Below are positions 36,611 to 43,813 of a DNA stretch of 43,813 nucleotides, piece by piece. Within the stretch, counting starts at the first letter, position 1; each line of letters begins with the position of its first letter. Both the position numbers and the translations under genes were made by a program. The DNA is from Acinetobacter baumannii (GTDB taxonomy: Bacteria; Pseudomonadota; Gammaproteobacteria; Pseudomonadales; Moraxellaceae), in contig NZ_JADVOP010000033.1 in assembly GCF_016508585.1 (NCBI RefSeq), positions 1 to 43,813 on the forward strand, read 5' to 3'. The notes beneath the pieces are model-generated. The model was given only the letters and a program-made list of their open reading frames with translations, ran no database searches and had not been told where the DNA came from.

Positions 36611-38830
36611 ATGACAAGCCTTGCGCATCATGCGACAGAAAACCGTTCCGTAGCAGAATTTACTGAACAAGCTTACCTGAACTATGCCATGTACGTGATC
36701 ATGGATCGTGCATTACCTCATATCAGTGATGGTTTAAAACCCGTACAGCGCCGTATCGTCTATGCGATGAGCGAGTTGGGATTAAAGCCTAGTGGTAAGC
36801 CAAAGAAATCTGCACGTACAGTCGGTGACGTACTGGGTAAATATCATCCTCATGGTGATTCTGCTTGTTATGAAGCGATGGTGCTGATGGCTCAGCCATT
36901 CAGCTATCGTTATCCATTTATTGAAGGTCAAGGCAACTGGGGGTCACCAGATGACCCTAAGTCTTTCGCTGCAATGCGTTATACCGAAGCTAAACTTTCA
37001 TCTTATAGCGATTTGTTACTGTCTGAATTAGGGCAGGGAACTTGTGATTGGCAGGATAACTTTGATGGTTCAATGAAAGAACCAGTCAATTTACCTGCGC
37101 GTGTACCGAATATTTTGCTGAATGGTACAACGGGTATTGCTGTTGGGATGGCGACTGATATTCCACCGCATAACTTGCGTGAAGTGGTGAAAGGCACAAT
37201 TGCTTTAATTCGAAACCCTAATTTAACCGATGAAAAAGTTGCAGAATATATTCCTGCACCTGATTTGCCAACCAAAGCAGAAATTATTACCTCGCGTGAA
37301 GAATTACTTAAGCTTCAAACGACAGGGCGGGGAAGTTACAGAACGCGGGCAATCTATCATATTGAAAAAAATGAAATTGTCATTACGGAACTTCCTTATC
37401 AAGTTTCAGGTTCAAAGGTCATTACTCAGATTGCAGATCAGATGCAAGCCAAAAAACTACCTTTGGTGAGTGATTTACGTGATGAATCCGATCATCAAAA
37501 CCCAACACGTTTGGTGATTGTACTGAGATCAAACCGTATTGATGCGGAAGCTGTGATGAGCCATTTGTTTGCGACCACAGATTTAGAGTCCAGTTACCGT
37601 GTAAATATGAATATGATCGGAGCTGATGGCCGTCCACAAGTTAAATCAATCCGCAGAATATTATTGGAATGGATTGAAATTCGTAAACACACTGTCACAC
37701 GTCGTCTGCAATATCATCTCAACAAGATTGAAAAACGCCTGCATATTCTCGGCGGTTTGATCATTGCTTATTTAAACATTGATGAAGTGATCAAAATCAT
37801 TCGTGAAGAAGATCAACCGAAACCTGTATTGATGATGCGTTTCAATATTGATGAAATCCAAGCGGAAGCGATTCTGGAACTCAAGTTACGCCATTTGGCA
37901 AAACTTGAAGAAATGGAAATGCGCCGTGAGCAAGAAGAGCTTGAGGCAAGAGCTGCCGTGATTCGTGAACAACTGGCAAATCCTGAGTCTTTAAAATCTT
38001 TGATCATTGAAGAGCTCAAAGATGATGCGAAAAAATTTGGTGATGATCGTCGCTCTCCAATTGTCGAACGTGAAGAATCACAAGCGATGAGCGAGCAAGA
38101 CTTGATGCCTGCTGAAGCAGTTACCGTTGTTCTTTCAGAAGCAGGTTGGATTCGTTCAGCCAAAGGGCATGAAATTGATGTTGGGAAATTGAATTTCCGA
38201 GCAGGCGATCAGTATCTGAGTTCTGCACAAGGCAAGTCGAACCAAAAAGTGTACATCTTAGATGAGACTGGTCGAAGTTATGCATTGTCAATAAATAGTT
38301 TGCCTTCTGCGCGTGGTTTGGGAGAACCGTTGAGTTCAAAACTGTCACCTGCAAATGGAGTGAGCTTTATCCAAGTACTGGTAGAGGATGAAGATAAAGA
38401 AATTATTGCTGTAAGTTCAAAAGGTTACGGATTTAAGTCTCAAGCGAAACAATTAGATACCAATGCCAAAGCGGGTAAAACATTCTTGACTGTAGCGGAG
38501 GATGCAAAAGCAATGCCGATAGAGGTCGTTGAAAATCATACTCATTTGGCTATACTCAGCTCAGTAGGACGTTTACTTTTGATTGATTTGTCAGAATTGC
38601 CAACTCTGAATAAAGGAAAGGGAAACAAGTTGATACAACTTGAGGCTGATGAATATATTCAGTTTATGCTAACGTTGAATTTAGATGATGTAATTCAAGT
38701 GCTTGCAGGACAGCAACAATTAAAACTAAAAGGTGATGATTTACAGAAGTATATTGGTAAACGAGCATCGAAAGGTCAACTCTTACCCCGTGGATATCAA
38801 AAAGCAAATAAACTGTTGATTCAAAGATAA
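36611..38830 (+). CDS. parC: DNA topoisomerase IV subunit A
   Basis: The DNA-cleaving subunit that decatenates daughter chromosomes with ParE; 739 aa, the normal length. The catalytic Tyr is Y124 in RYTEAKL. The quinolone-resistance region reads HPHGDS84ACYE88AM, that is, Ser84 and Glu88 of the susceptible type for Acinetobacter. The N-terminal tower and breakage-reunion domain run to about residue 480 and the C-terminal beta-pinwheel follows ([20 protein letters not shown] onwards). It starts [20 protein letters not shown]. parE is not adjacent. The stop is 149 bp before the acyl-CoA ligase gene. Confidence 0.98.
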   Translation: MTSLAHHATENRSVAEFTEQAYLNYAMYVIMDRALPHISDGLKPVQRRIVYAMSELGLKPSGKPKKSARTVGDVLGKYHPHGDSACYEAMVLMAQPFSYRYPFIEGQGNWGSPDDPKSFAAMRYTEAKLSSYSDLLLSELGQGTCDWQDNFDGSMKEPVNLPARVPNILLNGTTGIAVGMATDIPPHNLREVVKGTIALIRNPNLTDEKVAEYIPAPDLPTKAEIITSREELLKLQTTGRGSYRTRAIYHIEKNEIVITELPYQVSGSKVITQIADQMQAKKLPLVSDLRDESDHQNPTRLVIVLRSNRIDAEAVMSHLFATTDLESSYRVNMNMIGADGRPQVKSIRRILLEWIEIRKHTVTRRLQYHLNKIEKRLHILGGLIIAYLNIDEVIKIIREEDQPKPVLMMRFNIDEIQAEAILELKLRHLAKLEEMEMRREQEELEARAAVIREQLANPESLKSLIIEELKDDAKKFGDDRRSPIVEREESQAMSEQDLMPAEAVTVVLSEAGWIRSAKGHEIDVGKLNFRAGDQYLSSAQGKSNQKVYILDETGRSYALSINSLPSARGLGEPLSSKLSPANGVSFIQVLVEDEDKEIIAVSSKGYGFKSQAKQLDTNAKAGKTFLTVAEDAKAMPIEVVENHTHLAILSSVGRLLLIDLSELPTLNKGKGNKLIQLEADEYIQFMLTLNLDDVIQVLAGQQQLKLKGDDLQKYIGKRASKGQLLPRGYQKANKLLIQR

Positions 38831-38979
38831 AACTAGCATCCTTGGATCGAAATACGTTATATATGCAATGTGTTCGTGGAAATGGATGCAATATTGAGCA
38901 CAAAGAAGCCAAAAAATTATGCTCGATATTGAGAAAAACAGTTTAAAACTAAGGATTACTGATTGGAGATTATGGCATT

Positions 38980-40653
38980 ATGGAAAAGATTTGGTTCGCT
39001 GAATACCAAAAGACTGGGATTCCAGAGACAGTAGAATTGCCCCAGGAAAATACTTCTCTTATTGATATTTTTGAGCGTAATTTCCAAAAGTTTGGTTCGC
39101 GTGATGCCTTTATCTTCATGGATAAGGTGATGTCATTCAGTGATCTTGAATTGGCAAGCCGTAAATTTGCAACTTATTTACAAAGTTTGGGTTTGGCAAA
39201 AGGCGCACGTGTCGCAGTCATGATGCCTAATGTCCTGCAGTATCCTGTTGTTGCTTTGGCTGTATTCCGTGCAGGTCTAGTGCTCGTGAATGTCAATCCA
39301 CTCTATACAGCACGTGAACTAGAGCATCAGTTAAACGACTCTGGTGCAGAAGCCTTGGTGATTGTTGAAAACTTTGCAACAGTTTATCAAGCAATTATTG
39401 GAAAAACTCCAGTCAAACATGTGGTTGTAGCTTCAGTCGGCGATATGTTGGGTACGCTTAAAGGTACTTTGGTGAATTTTGTATTACGTAAGGTGCGTAA
39501 GCAAATTCCAGATTGGAACATTCCTGGACACGTCAAATTTAATGCCGCACTCGCAAAAGTAAGTCCAAGCAATTACAAACGTCCAAACATAACCTTAAGT
39601 GATACTGCTGTATTGCAATATACAGGAGGGACGACGGGCGTTTCAAAAGGTGCGGAACTGACGCATCGCAATTTAGTTGCAAATTTAATGCAATGTGACG
39701 GTATTTTCCAAAGTAAGTTTGGTCAGGGTGACGGTGCGAAAGATGACCGTATCTTCTGTGCATTGCCGCTTTACCATATCTTTGCATTTATGGTGTGTGC
39801 GCTTTATGGCATGTACAAAGGTCAGGCGAATATTTTGATTCCTAACCCTCGTGACTTACCTGCGGTAATTAAAGAATTACGTAAATACCAGCCGGGCTTT
39901 TTCCCAGCAGTCAATACATTATTCAATGCATTGGTACACAATGAAGAATTTAGACAACTGGATTTCAGCAATTTAAAAATGGCGATGGGCGGGGGTATGG
40001 CGGTATTGCCATCGACTGCTGAAGAGTGGAAAAAAGTCACAGGGACCATCATCATTGAAGGTTATGGTTTATCGGAAACTTCTCCGGTTGCCACTGCAAA
40101 TCCACCAGCAACGACTGAATTCAGTGGCACAATTGGTGTTCCATTGCCATTAACTGATGTTGCGATTCTTGATGATGACGGCAACCACTTACCACAAGGT
40201 GAGCAGGGTGAAATCTCGATTCGCGGACCGCAAGTCATGAAGGGGTATTGGAATCGTCCTGATGAAACTGCAAAAGTGATGACCGCTGATGGATATTTCC
40301 GTACAGGTGATATCGGTGTTATGGATGCACGTGGTTACTTTAAAATCGTAGACCGTAAGAAAGACATGATTTTAGTATCTGGTTTCAATGTGTACCCATC
40401 TGAAATTGAAGAGGTGATTGCACAACATCCAAAAGTACTTGAAGTTGCAGCAATTGGTGTACCTGATGAGAAATCAGGTGAAGTACCAAAACTGTTTGTT
40501 GTGAAAAAAGACCAGTCTTTAACCACTGAAGAAGTGCTTGAGTTTGCGAAAGCAAACTTAACAGGCTATAAGCGCCCGCGCTATGTAGAGTTTATGGATG
40601 ACTTACCAAAATCCAATGTTGGAAAAATCTTGCGTAAAGATTTACGTAAATAA
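38980..40653 (+). CDS. fadD: Long-chain fatty acid-CoA ligase (FadD-like)
   Basis: An AMP-forming acyl-CoA synthetase of 557 aa that activates fatty acids for beta-oxidation or lipid synthesis. The P-loop-like motif Y214-TGGTTGVSKGAELTHRN, the A5 motif EGYGLSETSPV near 359, the A7/A8 motifs YFRTGDIGVMDARGYFKIVD and RKKDMILVSGFNVYPSEIEE (the FACS signature), and the C-terminal catalytic lysine in LPKSNVGKILRKDLRK are all present. GGAG lies 11 nt before ATG 38980; a nearer ATG at 38972 is out of frame. Chain-length preference cannot be read, and the E. coli FadD-like name is by resemblance. A strong terminator follows. Confidence 0.93.
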   Translation: MEKIWFAEYQKTGIPETVELPQENTSLIDIFERNFQKFGSRDAFIFMDKVMSFSDLELASRKFATYLQSLGLAKGARVAVMMPNVLQYPVVALAVFRAGLVLVNVNPLYTARELEHQLNDSGAEALVIVENFATVYQAIIGKTPVKHVVVASVGDMLGTLKGTLVNFVLRKVRKQIPDWNIPGHVKFNAALAKVSPSNYKRPNITLSDTAVLQYTGGTTGVSKGAELTHRNLVANLMQCDGIFQSKFGQGDGAKDDRIFCALPLYHIFAFMVCALYGMYKGQANILIPNPRDLPAVIKELRKYQPGFFPAVNTLFNALVHNEEFRQLDFSNLKMAMGGGMAVLPSTAEEWKKVTGTIIIEGYGLSETSPVATANPPATTEFSGTIGVPLPLTDVAILDDDGNHLPQGEQGEISIRGPQVMKGYWNRPDETAKVMTADGYFRTGDIGVMDARGYFKIVDRKKDMILVSGFNVYPSEIEEVIAQHPKVLEVAAIGVPDEKSGEVPKLFVVKKDQSLTTEEVLEFAKANLTGYKRPRYVEFMDDLPKSNVGKILRKDLRK

Positions 40654-40668
40654 GCAAAATTCAAATTT

Positions 40669-40699
40669 AAAAAAGCGCCTATCTTGGCGCTTTTTTTTT
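40669..40699 (+). terminator. Terminator of the acyl-CoA ligase gene
   Basis: AAGCGCC pairs with GGCGCTT around TATCTT, followed by nine T. The A run on the left also allows use by the convergent minus-strand gene ending at 40734. Confidence 0.92.
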
Positions 40700-40733
40700 G
40701 CAAAGTTGTACAGTGCAAGAGTGAATTGAATCA

Positions 40734-41159
40734 TCAATTTTGTTTGGAGCGGCTATACCATCCATCAATATAGGGGCGGCTTAAGCCCACAATTGCAGTA
40801 AAGGTCAACATCGTGCCCATTTGACGACCTAAAGCAGAAGGAACAATGCTGCCGTAACTCAAATAAATATCAATCAAACAATAGATGACAATGATCGCAA
40901 GCCACAAATATAGATTCATGCGTTTGATTGCAACTGCAAAAAAAGCCACAATTAAAATGATCAGCGTGCCTAAAGTTGACTGCCAGTTATAATTGGCACA
41001 GATTACGCACAACAAAAATGCCAAGATAGGCAGCACAATTTTAAGAATACGATCAATCTCGGCATGTTGTTGGCGTTGTTTCTCTAAAACCTCAAGCAAT
41101 TCATTTTGGTCTGATTGCACGACACTGTCCTCACTACACAATTTTGCAAAACTCTGCAT
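40734..41159 (-). CDS. Small membrane protein, function unknown
   Basis: A 141-aa protein with an acidic, Gln-rich N-terminal cytoplasmic region (NELLEVLEKQRQQHAEIDRI, probably a short coiled coil) followed by three or four hydrophobic helices (40-58, 62-78, 84-102, 112-127). No family recognised. ATG 41159 has no clear ribosome binding site. It is divergent from the MAPEG gene, 67 bp away, and convergent with the acyl-CoA ligase gene. Confidence 0.65.
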   Translation of the reverse strand: MQSFAKLCSEDSVVQSDQNELLEVLEKQRQQHAEIDRILKIVLPILAFLLCVICANYNWQSTLGTLIILIVAFFAVAIKRMNLYLWLAIIVIYCLIDIYLSYGSIVPSALGRQMGTMLTFTAIVGLSRPYIDGWYSRSKQN

Positions 41160-41226
41160 TTAACAAAAAATATTCTGTTGTTGCCATGCTATGATAACCT
41201 GCATTAACACTTCATGAGAAACAATC

Positions 41227-41625
41227 ATGTCTGGGATAGATGGCATCATATATTTAATTCTAATTGCCTGTTTACTTCCTTATGTTTTTACCATCATTGC
41301 GAAAGTATCTGGGGGCTTTAAAGTTACCGATAATCAGAATCCTCGTGAGTTTTTAGCCCAAACCACGGGCTTGTCGGCACGCGCTAATGCCGTACAGCAA
41401 AACAGTTTTGAAAGCTTACCTTTATTTATTGCTGCCGTACTTATGGCTGAGTATATGGTGGTTTCACAACATCTGATCATGATGCTGGGCATTGCCTATA
41501 TTGTACTGCGGATTATTTACGGGATTTGTTATCTCGCCAATATTTCAGCATTACGCTCAATCATTTGGTTTCTATCGATGGCTTGCCCCATCATTTTATT
41601 ATTATTGATTATTCGAATTGTCTGA
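41227..41625 (+). CDS. MAPEG-family membrane protein
   Basis: A 132-aa protein with four helices, matching the MAPEG family (membrane-associated proteins in eicosanoid and glutathione metabolism). Characteristic stretches are NPREFLAQTTGLSARANAVQ and NSFESLPLFIAAVLMAEYM, where the Arg-Ala-Asn and Asn-x-x-Glu residues line the glutathione site in characterised members. The substrate in bacteria is usually unknown. The start MSGIDGIIYL has only a weak GAG upstream. It may share a promoter region with the divergent gene at 41159. Confidence 0.88.
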   Translation: MSGIDGIIYLILIACLLPYVFTIIAKVSGGFKVTDNQNPREFLAQTTGLSARANAVQQNSFESLPLFIAAVLMAEYMVVSQHLIMMLGIAYIVLRIIYGICYLANISALRSIIWFLSMACPIILLLLIIRIV

Positions 41626-41667
41626 GTGGATTTAGACGAAATCCATTCATTTTGATGATGCAGAATG

Positions 41668-41673
41668 TATAAT
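41668..41673 (+). promoter_or_regulatory. -10 element upstream of ppa
   Basis: Perfect TATAAT 73 nt before the ppa start, just after the MAPEG stop. The -35 region is not convincing. Confidence 0.45.
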
Positions 41674-41746
41674 CCGCACGTGTTCGCGTATTTTAGCGTT
41701 ATAATCGTCAAGATTTTATATAAGACCTCACTTGAAAGAGTATCCT

Positions 41747-42271
41747 ATGAGCTATAGCAATATTCCTGCTGGTAAAGATGCACCTAATGACATCTATGTA
41801 ATTATCGAAATTCCAGCCAATGCTGCACCAATCAAATATGAAGTAGATAAAGATTCAGATGCTTTATTTGTTGACCGTTTCATGGGTACTGCAATGTTCT
41901 ACCCGGCAAACTATGGTTATGTTCCAAATACGTTGTCTGAAGATGGTGACCCATTAGACGTATTGGTGGTTACTCCACATCCATTGGTACATGGTTCTGT
42001 AATCCGTTGTCGTCCTGTTGGTAAATTGAACATGGAAGATGATGGTGGTATTGATGCGAAACTGATTGCTGTTCCACATGACAAATTAACACCGCTGTAT
42101 AAAGATGTGAAAGAATATTCAGATCTTCCAGCTTTATTGTTGAACCAGATTGAACACTTCTTTGCACATTACAAAGATTTAGAGCCTGGTAAATGGGTTA
42201 AATTGACAGGTTGGGAAGGTTCTGAAGTTGCTAAAGCTGAAGTATTGAAAGCAATCGAAGCAGCGAAGTAA
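41747..42271 (+). CDS. ppa: Inorganic pyrophosphatase
   Basis: Soluble family I pyrophosphatase of 174 aa that hydrolyses PPi from biosynthetic reactions; the E. coli enzyme is similar in length. The signature D66-G-D68-P-L-D71 binds Mg2+. The early [20 protein letters not shown] and [13 protein letters not shown] stretches are also typical. AAAGAG 6 nt before ATG 41747 supports this start over an in-frame TTG at 41732. Monocistronic, with its own terminator. Probably essential. Confidence 0.97.
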   Translation: MSYSNIPAGKDAPNDIYVIIEIPANAAPIKYEVDKDSDALFVDRFMGTAMFYPANYGYVPNTLSEDGDPLDVLVVTPHPLVHGSVIRCRPVGKLNMEDDGGIDAKLIAVPHDKLTPLYKDVKEYSDLPALLLNQIEHFFAHYKDLEPGKWVKLTGWEGSEVAKAEVLKAIEAAK

Positions 42272-42312
42272 TTCCGATCTGAATGTGATTTGAGTCTCAT
42301 TTGATTTAGATC

Positions 42313-42342
42313 AAAAAAACCTGCATGTTGATGCAGGTTTTT
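42313..42342. terminator. Bidirectional terminator between ppa and the OprD-family porin gene
   Basis: AACCTGCAT pairs with ATGCAGGTT around GTTG, with a run of seven A before and six T after. Confidence 0.92.
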
Positions 42343-42366
42343 TATTGTTCATTTTTCTATTTTAAA

Positions 42367-43668
42367 TTAGAAAAATTTCACAGGAATATCCAGGAAAATA
42401 CGCCATTCGTTGGTATCACCGATATAAACTGGATTATATGCTTCGCTAGCACGGTAGTAAGAGTGGCGAACACGTAAGCTTGCATCTTTTGCAAAACCAC
42501 TTTGCATGGTGTATTTCACCTGGTTGAAGAATTCACGCTCTTGAGCATTGTCAGTCACATTGCGGACTTTAATATCCCAACCATAAACAAATGCAGTCGT
42601 CCAGTTTAATCCCGGAACGCCATAACCGCCAAAGTCTAGGTTATATTGAACCTGTGCAGATTTTTCATGGTTACCAATAAAGTCAGACAAGTAAGAGTTT
42701 GGTAGATAAACACTTTGGAAACCATCAGCATTTTGACCATAGTCATAGCCAACATCACCCGTGTTTTGTTGGTAAGCCAACATTACACTGTGTGGACCTT
42801 GATTATAGGTTGAAGACAAGGCCCAAATATTATTGGTCTTTTCTACGCCTGCTTTTCCTGTTGCTGCATAGTCAGCATCCACTGGACCTGTTGCCGAGTA
42901 GGTATTGGCATTTTTATCAAACTTGGTGTGATAACCACTGAAGTCAAACGTCAAAGAGCTTTGATTTGCTAGAGGATATTTATAGTTTGCATTGATATAG
43001 TGGCGCTCTAAAGCATTTTTAGAATCCAAACCATAATAAGAAGCGCTGAGTTGGTCATCAAACTTGTATTTAGCACCCCAAACAATGGCATCATCCAGAT
43101 GATTGCTATCTGTATTGATATGATCAGACATTTGGTCTTTGGTAAACTTACCAGCAACAAGCTCTAAATTCTTAATTTCATGGCTGGTCAATAATGTCCC
43201 CGTAAAGTATTCAGGAACCAGACGTGTGGTATTACTTGCCAATACAGGTAAATCTAAAACTTGAGTACCATAACGTACGGTAGTATTTGAGAAACGCGCT
43301 TTCACGTTTGCACCACCACGAGCCCAATGATGATAAGGATTACCTTGATCATCACGAGGAATCATGTTGTTGCCTGAATGTTGGTTGTCCCCAATTTTAA
43401 AAGAACCGTCACCCACAACACCCACACCAAAACCGACAACGCCTTGTGTGAAACCTGAATCTAAGTCAACAATTGCAGTTTGTGCAAATGAACTTTGGTC
43501 TTCGATGCCATGTTTTTTATCGCGAAGGATGTAACCAGTACGAAACAATACAGAACCTTTGGCATCTTCAACGAAACCTTTTGCATCACTTTGTTCGCTA
43601 GCAAATGTAGGTGTAATTAAAGCAGCATTAATTAATATAGCTAAAGTAAGTTTTGGAGCATTCAACAT
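42367..43668 (-). CDS. OprD-family outer-membrane porin
   Basis: A 433-aa outer-membrane protein with a signal peptide (LAILINAALITPTFASE) and an 18-strand-type barrel ending in Phe (DIPVKFF). Family features are the early GFVEDAKGSVLFRTGYILRD, TQGVVGFGVGVVGDGSFKIG, RYGTQVLDLPVLASNTTRLV and a late DASLRVRHSYYRASEAYNP. OprD/OccD channels take up small carboxylates and basic amino acids, and some admit carbapenems. The substrate is unknown here. GAGG 7 nt before ATG 43668 supports the start. Its promoter lies in 43669-43813, where no convincing -35/-10 pair was seen. Confidence 0.9.
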   Translation of the reverse strand: MLNAPKLTLAILINAALITPTFASEQSDAKGFVEDAKGSVLFRTGYILRDKKHGIEDQSSFAQTAIVDLDSGFTQGVVGFGVGVVGDGSFKIGDNQHSGNNMIPRDDQGNPYHHWARGGANVKARFSNTTVRYGTQVLDLPVLASNTTRLVPEYFTGTLLTSHEIKNLELVAGKFTKDQMSDHINTDSNHLDDAIVWGAKYKFDDQLSASYYGLDSKNALERHYINANYKYPLANQSSLTFDFSGYHTKFDKNANTYSATGPVDADYAATGKAGVEKTNNIWALSSTYNQGPHSVMLAYQQNTGDVGYDYGQNADGFQSVYLPNSYLSDFIGNHEKSAQVQYNLDFGGYGVPGLNWTTAFVYGWDIKVRNVTDNAQEREFFNQVKYTMQSGFAKDASLRVRHSYYRASEAYNPVYIGDTNEWRIFLDIPVKFF

Positions 43669-43813
43669 GAATTGCCTCGTGAACGAGAATAAATGATACT
43701 GACTGATTGAATTCAGAGCAGATAATGGATGAATTGTATATTTAATCTATAAAAAGGGAATGACCTTTGATTAAAAATATTACATTTTTGTAATTTTCTA
43801 CTCAATATTAATT

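Overview
The window looks like a chromosomal segment of an Acinetobacter species outside the A. baumannii complex. The evidence is low GC and AT-rich spacers, a 5S rRNA of Acinetobacter type, an Omp33-36 porin, an OprD-family porin, a lipoprotein-type OXA (class D) beta-lactamase with an FGN motif, a CbrA/CrbS-type symporter-kinase beside yjcH-actP, and ParC with the Ser84/Glu88 pattern. This assignment rests on recalled family sequences, not on a database search.

Layout. (1) 1-170: the end of an rRNA operon (complete 5S gene plus terminator). (2) 0.3-5.9 kb: a type VI secretion cargo module, vgrG with a C-terminal transthyretin-like domain, a DUF2235 lipase effector and a membrane-anchored DUF2931 protein that is probably its immunity partner. 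A coiled-coil membrane protein of unknown role follows. (3) 6.8-11 kb: a candidate small RNA, a PQQ sugar dehydrogenase lipoprotein, a Pro1 tautomerase, a phytase-like esterase lipoprotein and an unknown protein. (4) 11.4-17.2 kb: an acetate-related cluster, with a CrbS/MxtR-like hybrid kinase divergent from yjcH-actP. (5) 17.4-20.3 kb: a channel-like membrane protein with an altered selectivity filter, and a BetT choline transporter. (6) 20.6-23.3 kb: omp33 and the OXA gene, transcribed away from each other across a gap of about 890 bp. The gap contains two compact promoter-to-terminator units that look like undescribed small RNAs. (7) 23.5-36.3 kb: a diguanylate cyclase, uvrA, a GlpM-family protein, a LOG-family hydrolase, a TerC-CBS protein, YchJ, a TRIC-like channel, an MFS transporter and small unknowns. 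(8) 36.6-43.7 kb: parC, an acyl-CoA ligase, a small membrane protein, a MAPEG protein, ppa and an OprD-family porin.

Most genes are single transcription units bounded by Rho-independent terminators. The only clear operons are vgrG-effector-immunity and yjcH-actP. The most notable material is non-coding: the tandem small-RNA candidates between porin and beta-lactamase, a reverse-strand small-RNA candidate at 6.8-6.9 kb, a triple-hairpin boundary at 30.1 kb and a folded leader before the MFS transporter. The VgrG-lipase-DUF2931 module is the clearest functional system. No transposase, integrase, CRISPR array or tRNA gene was seen.
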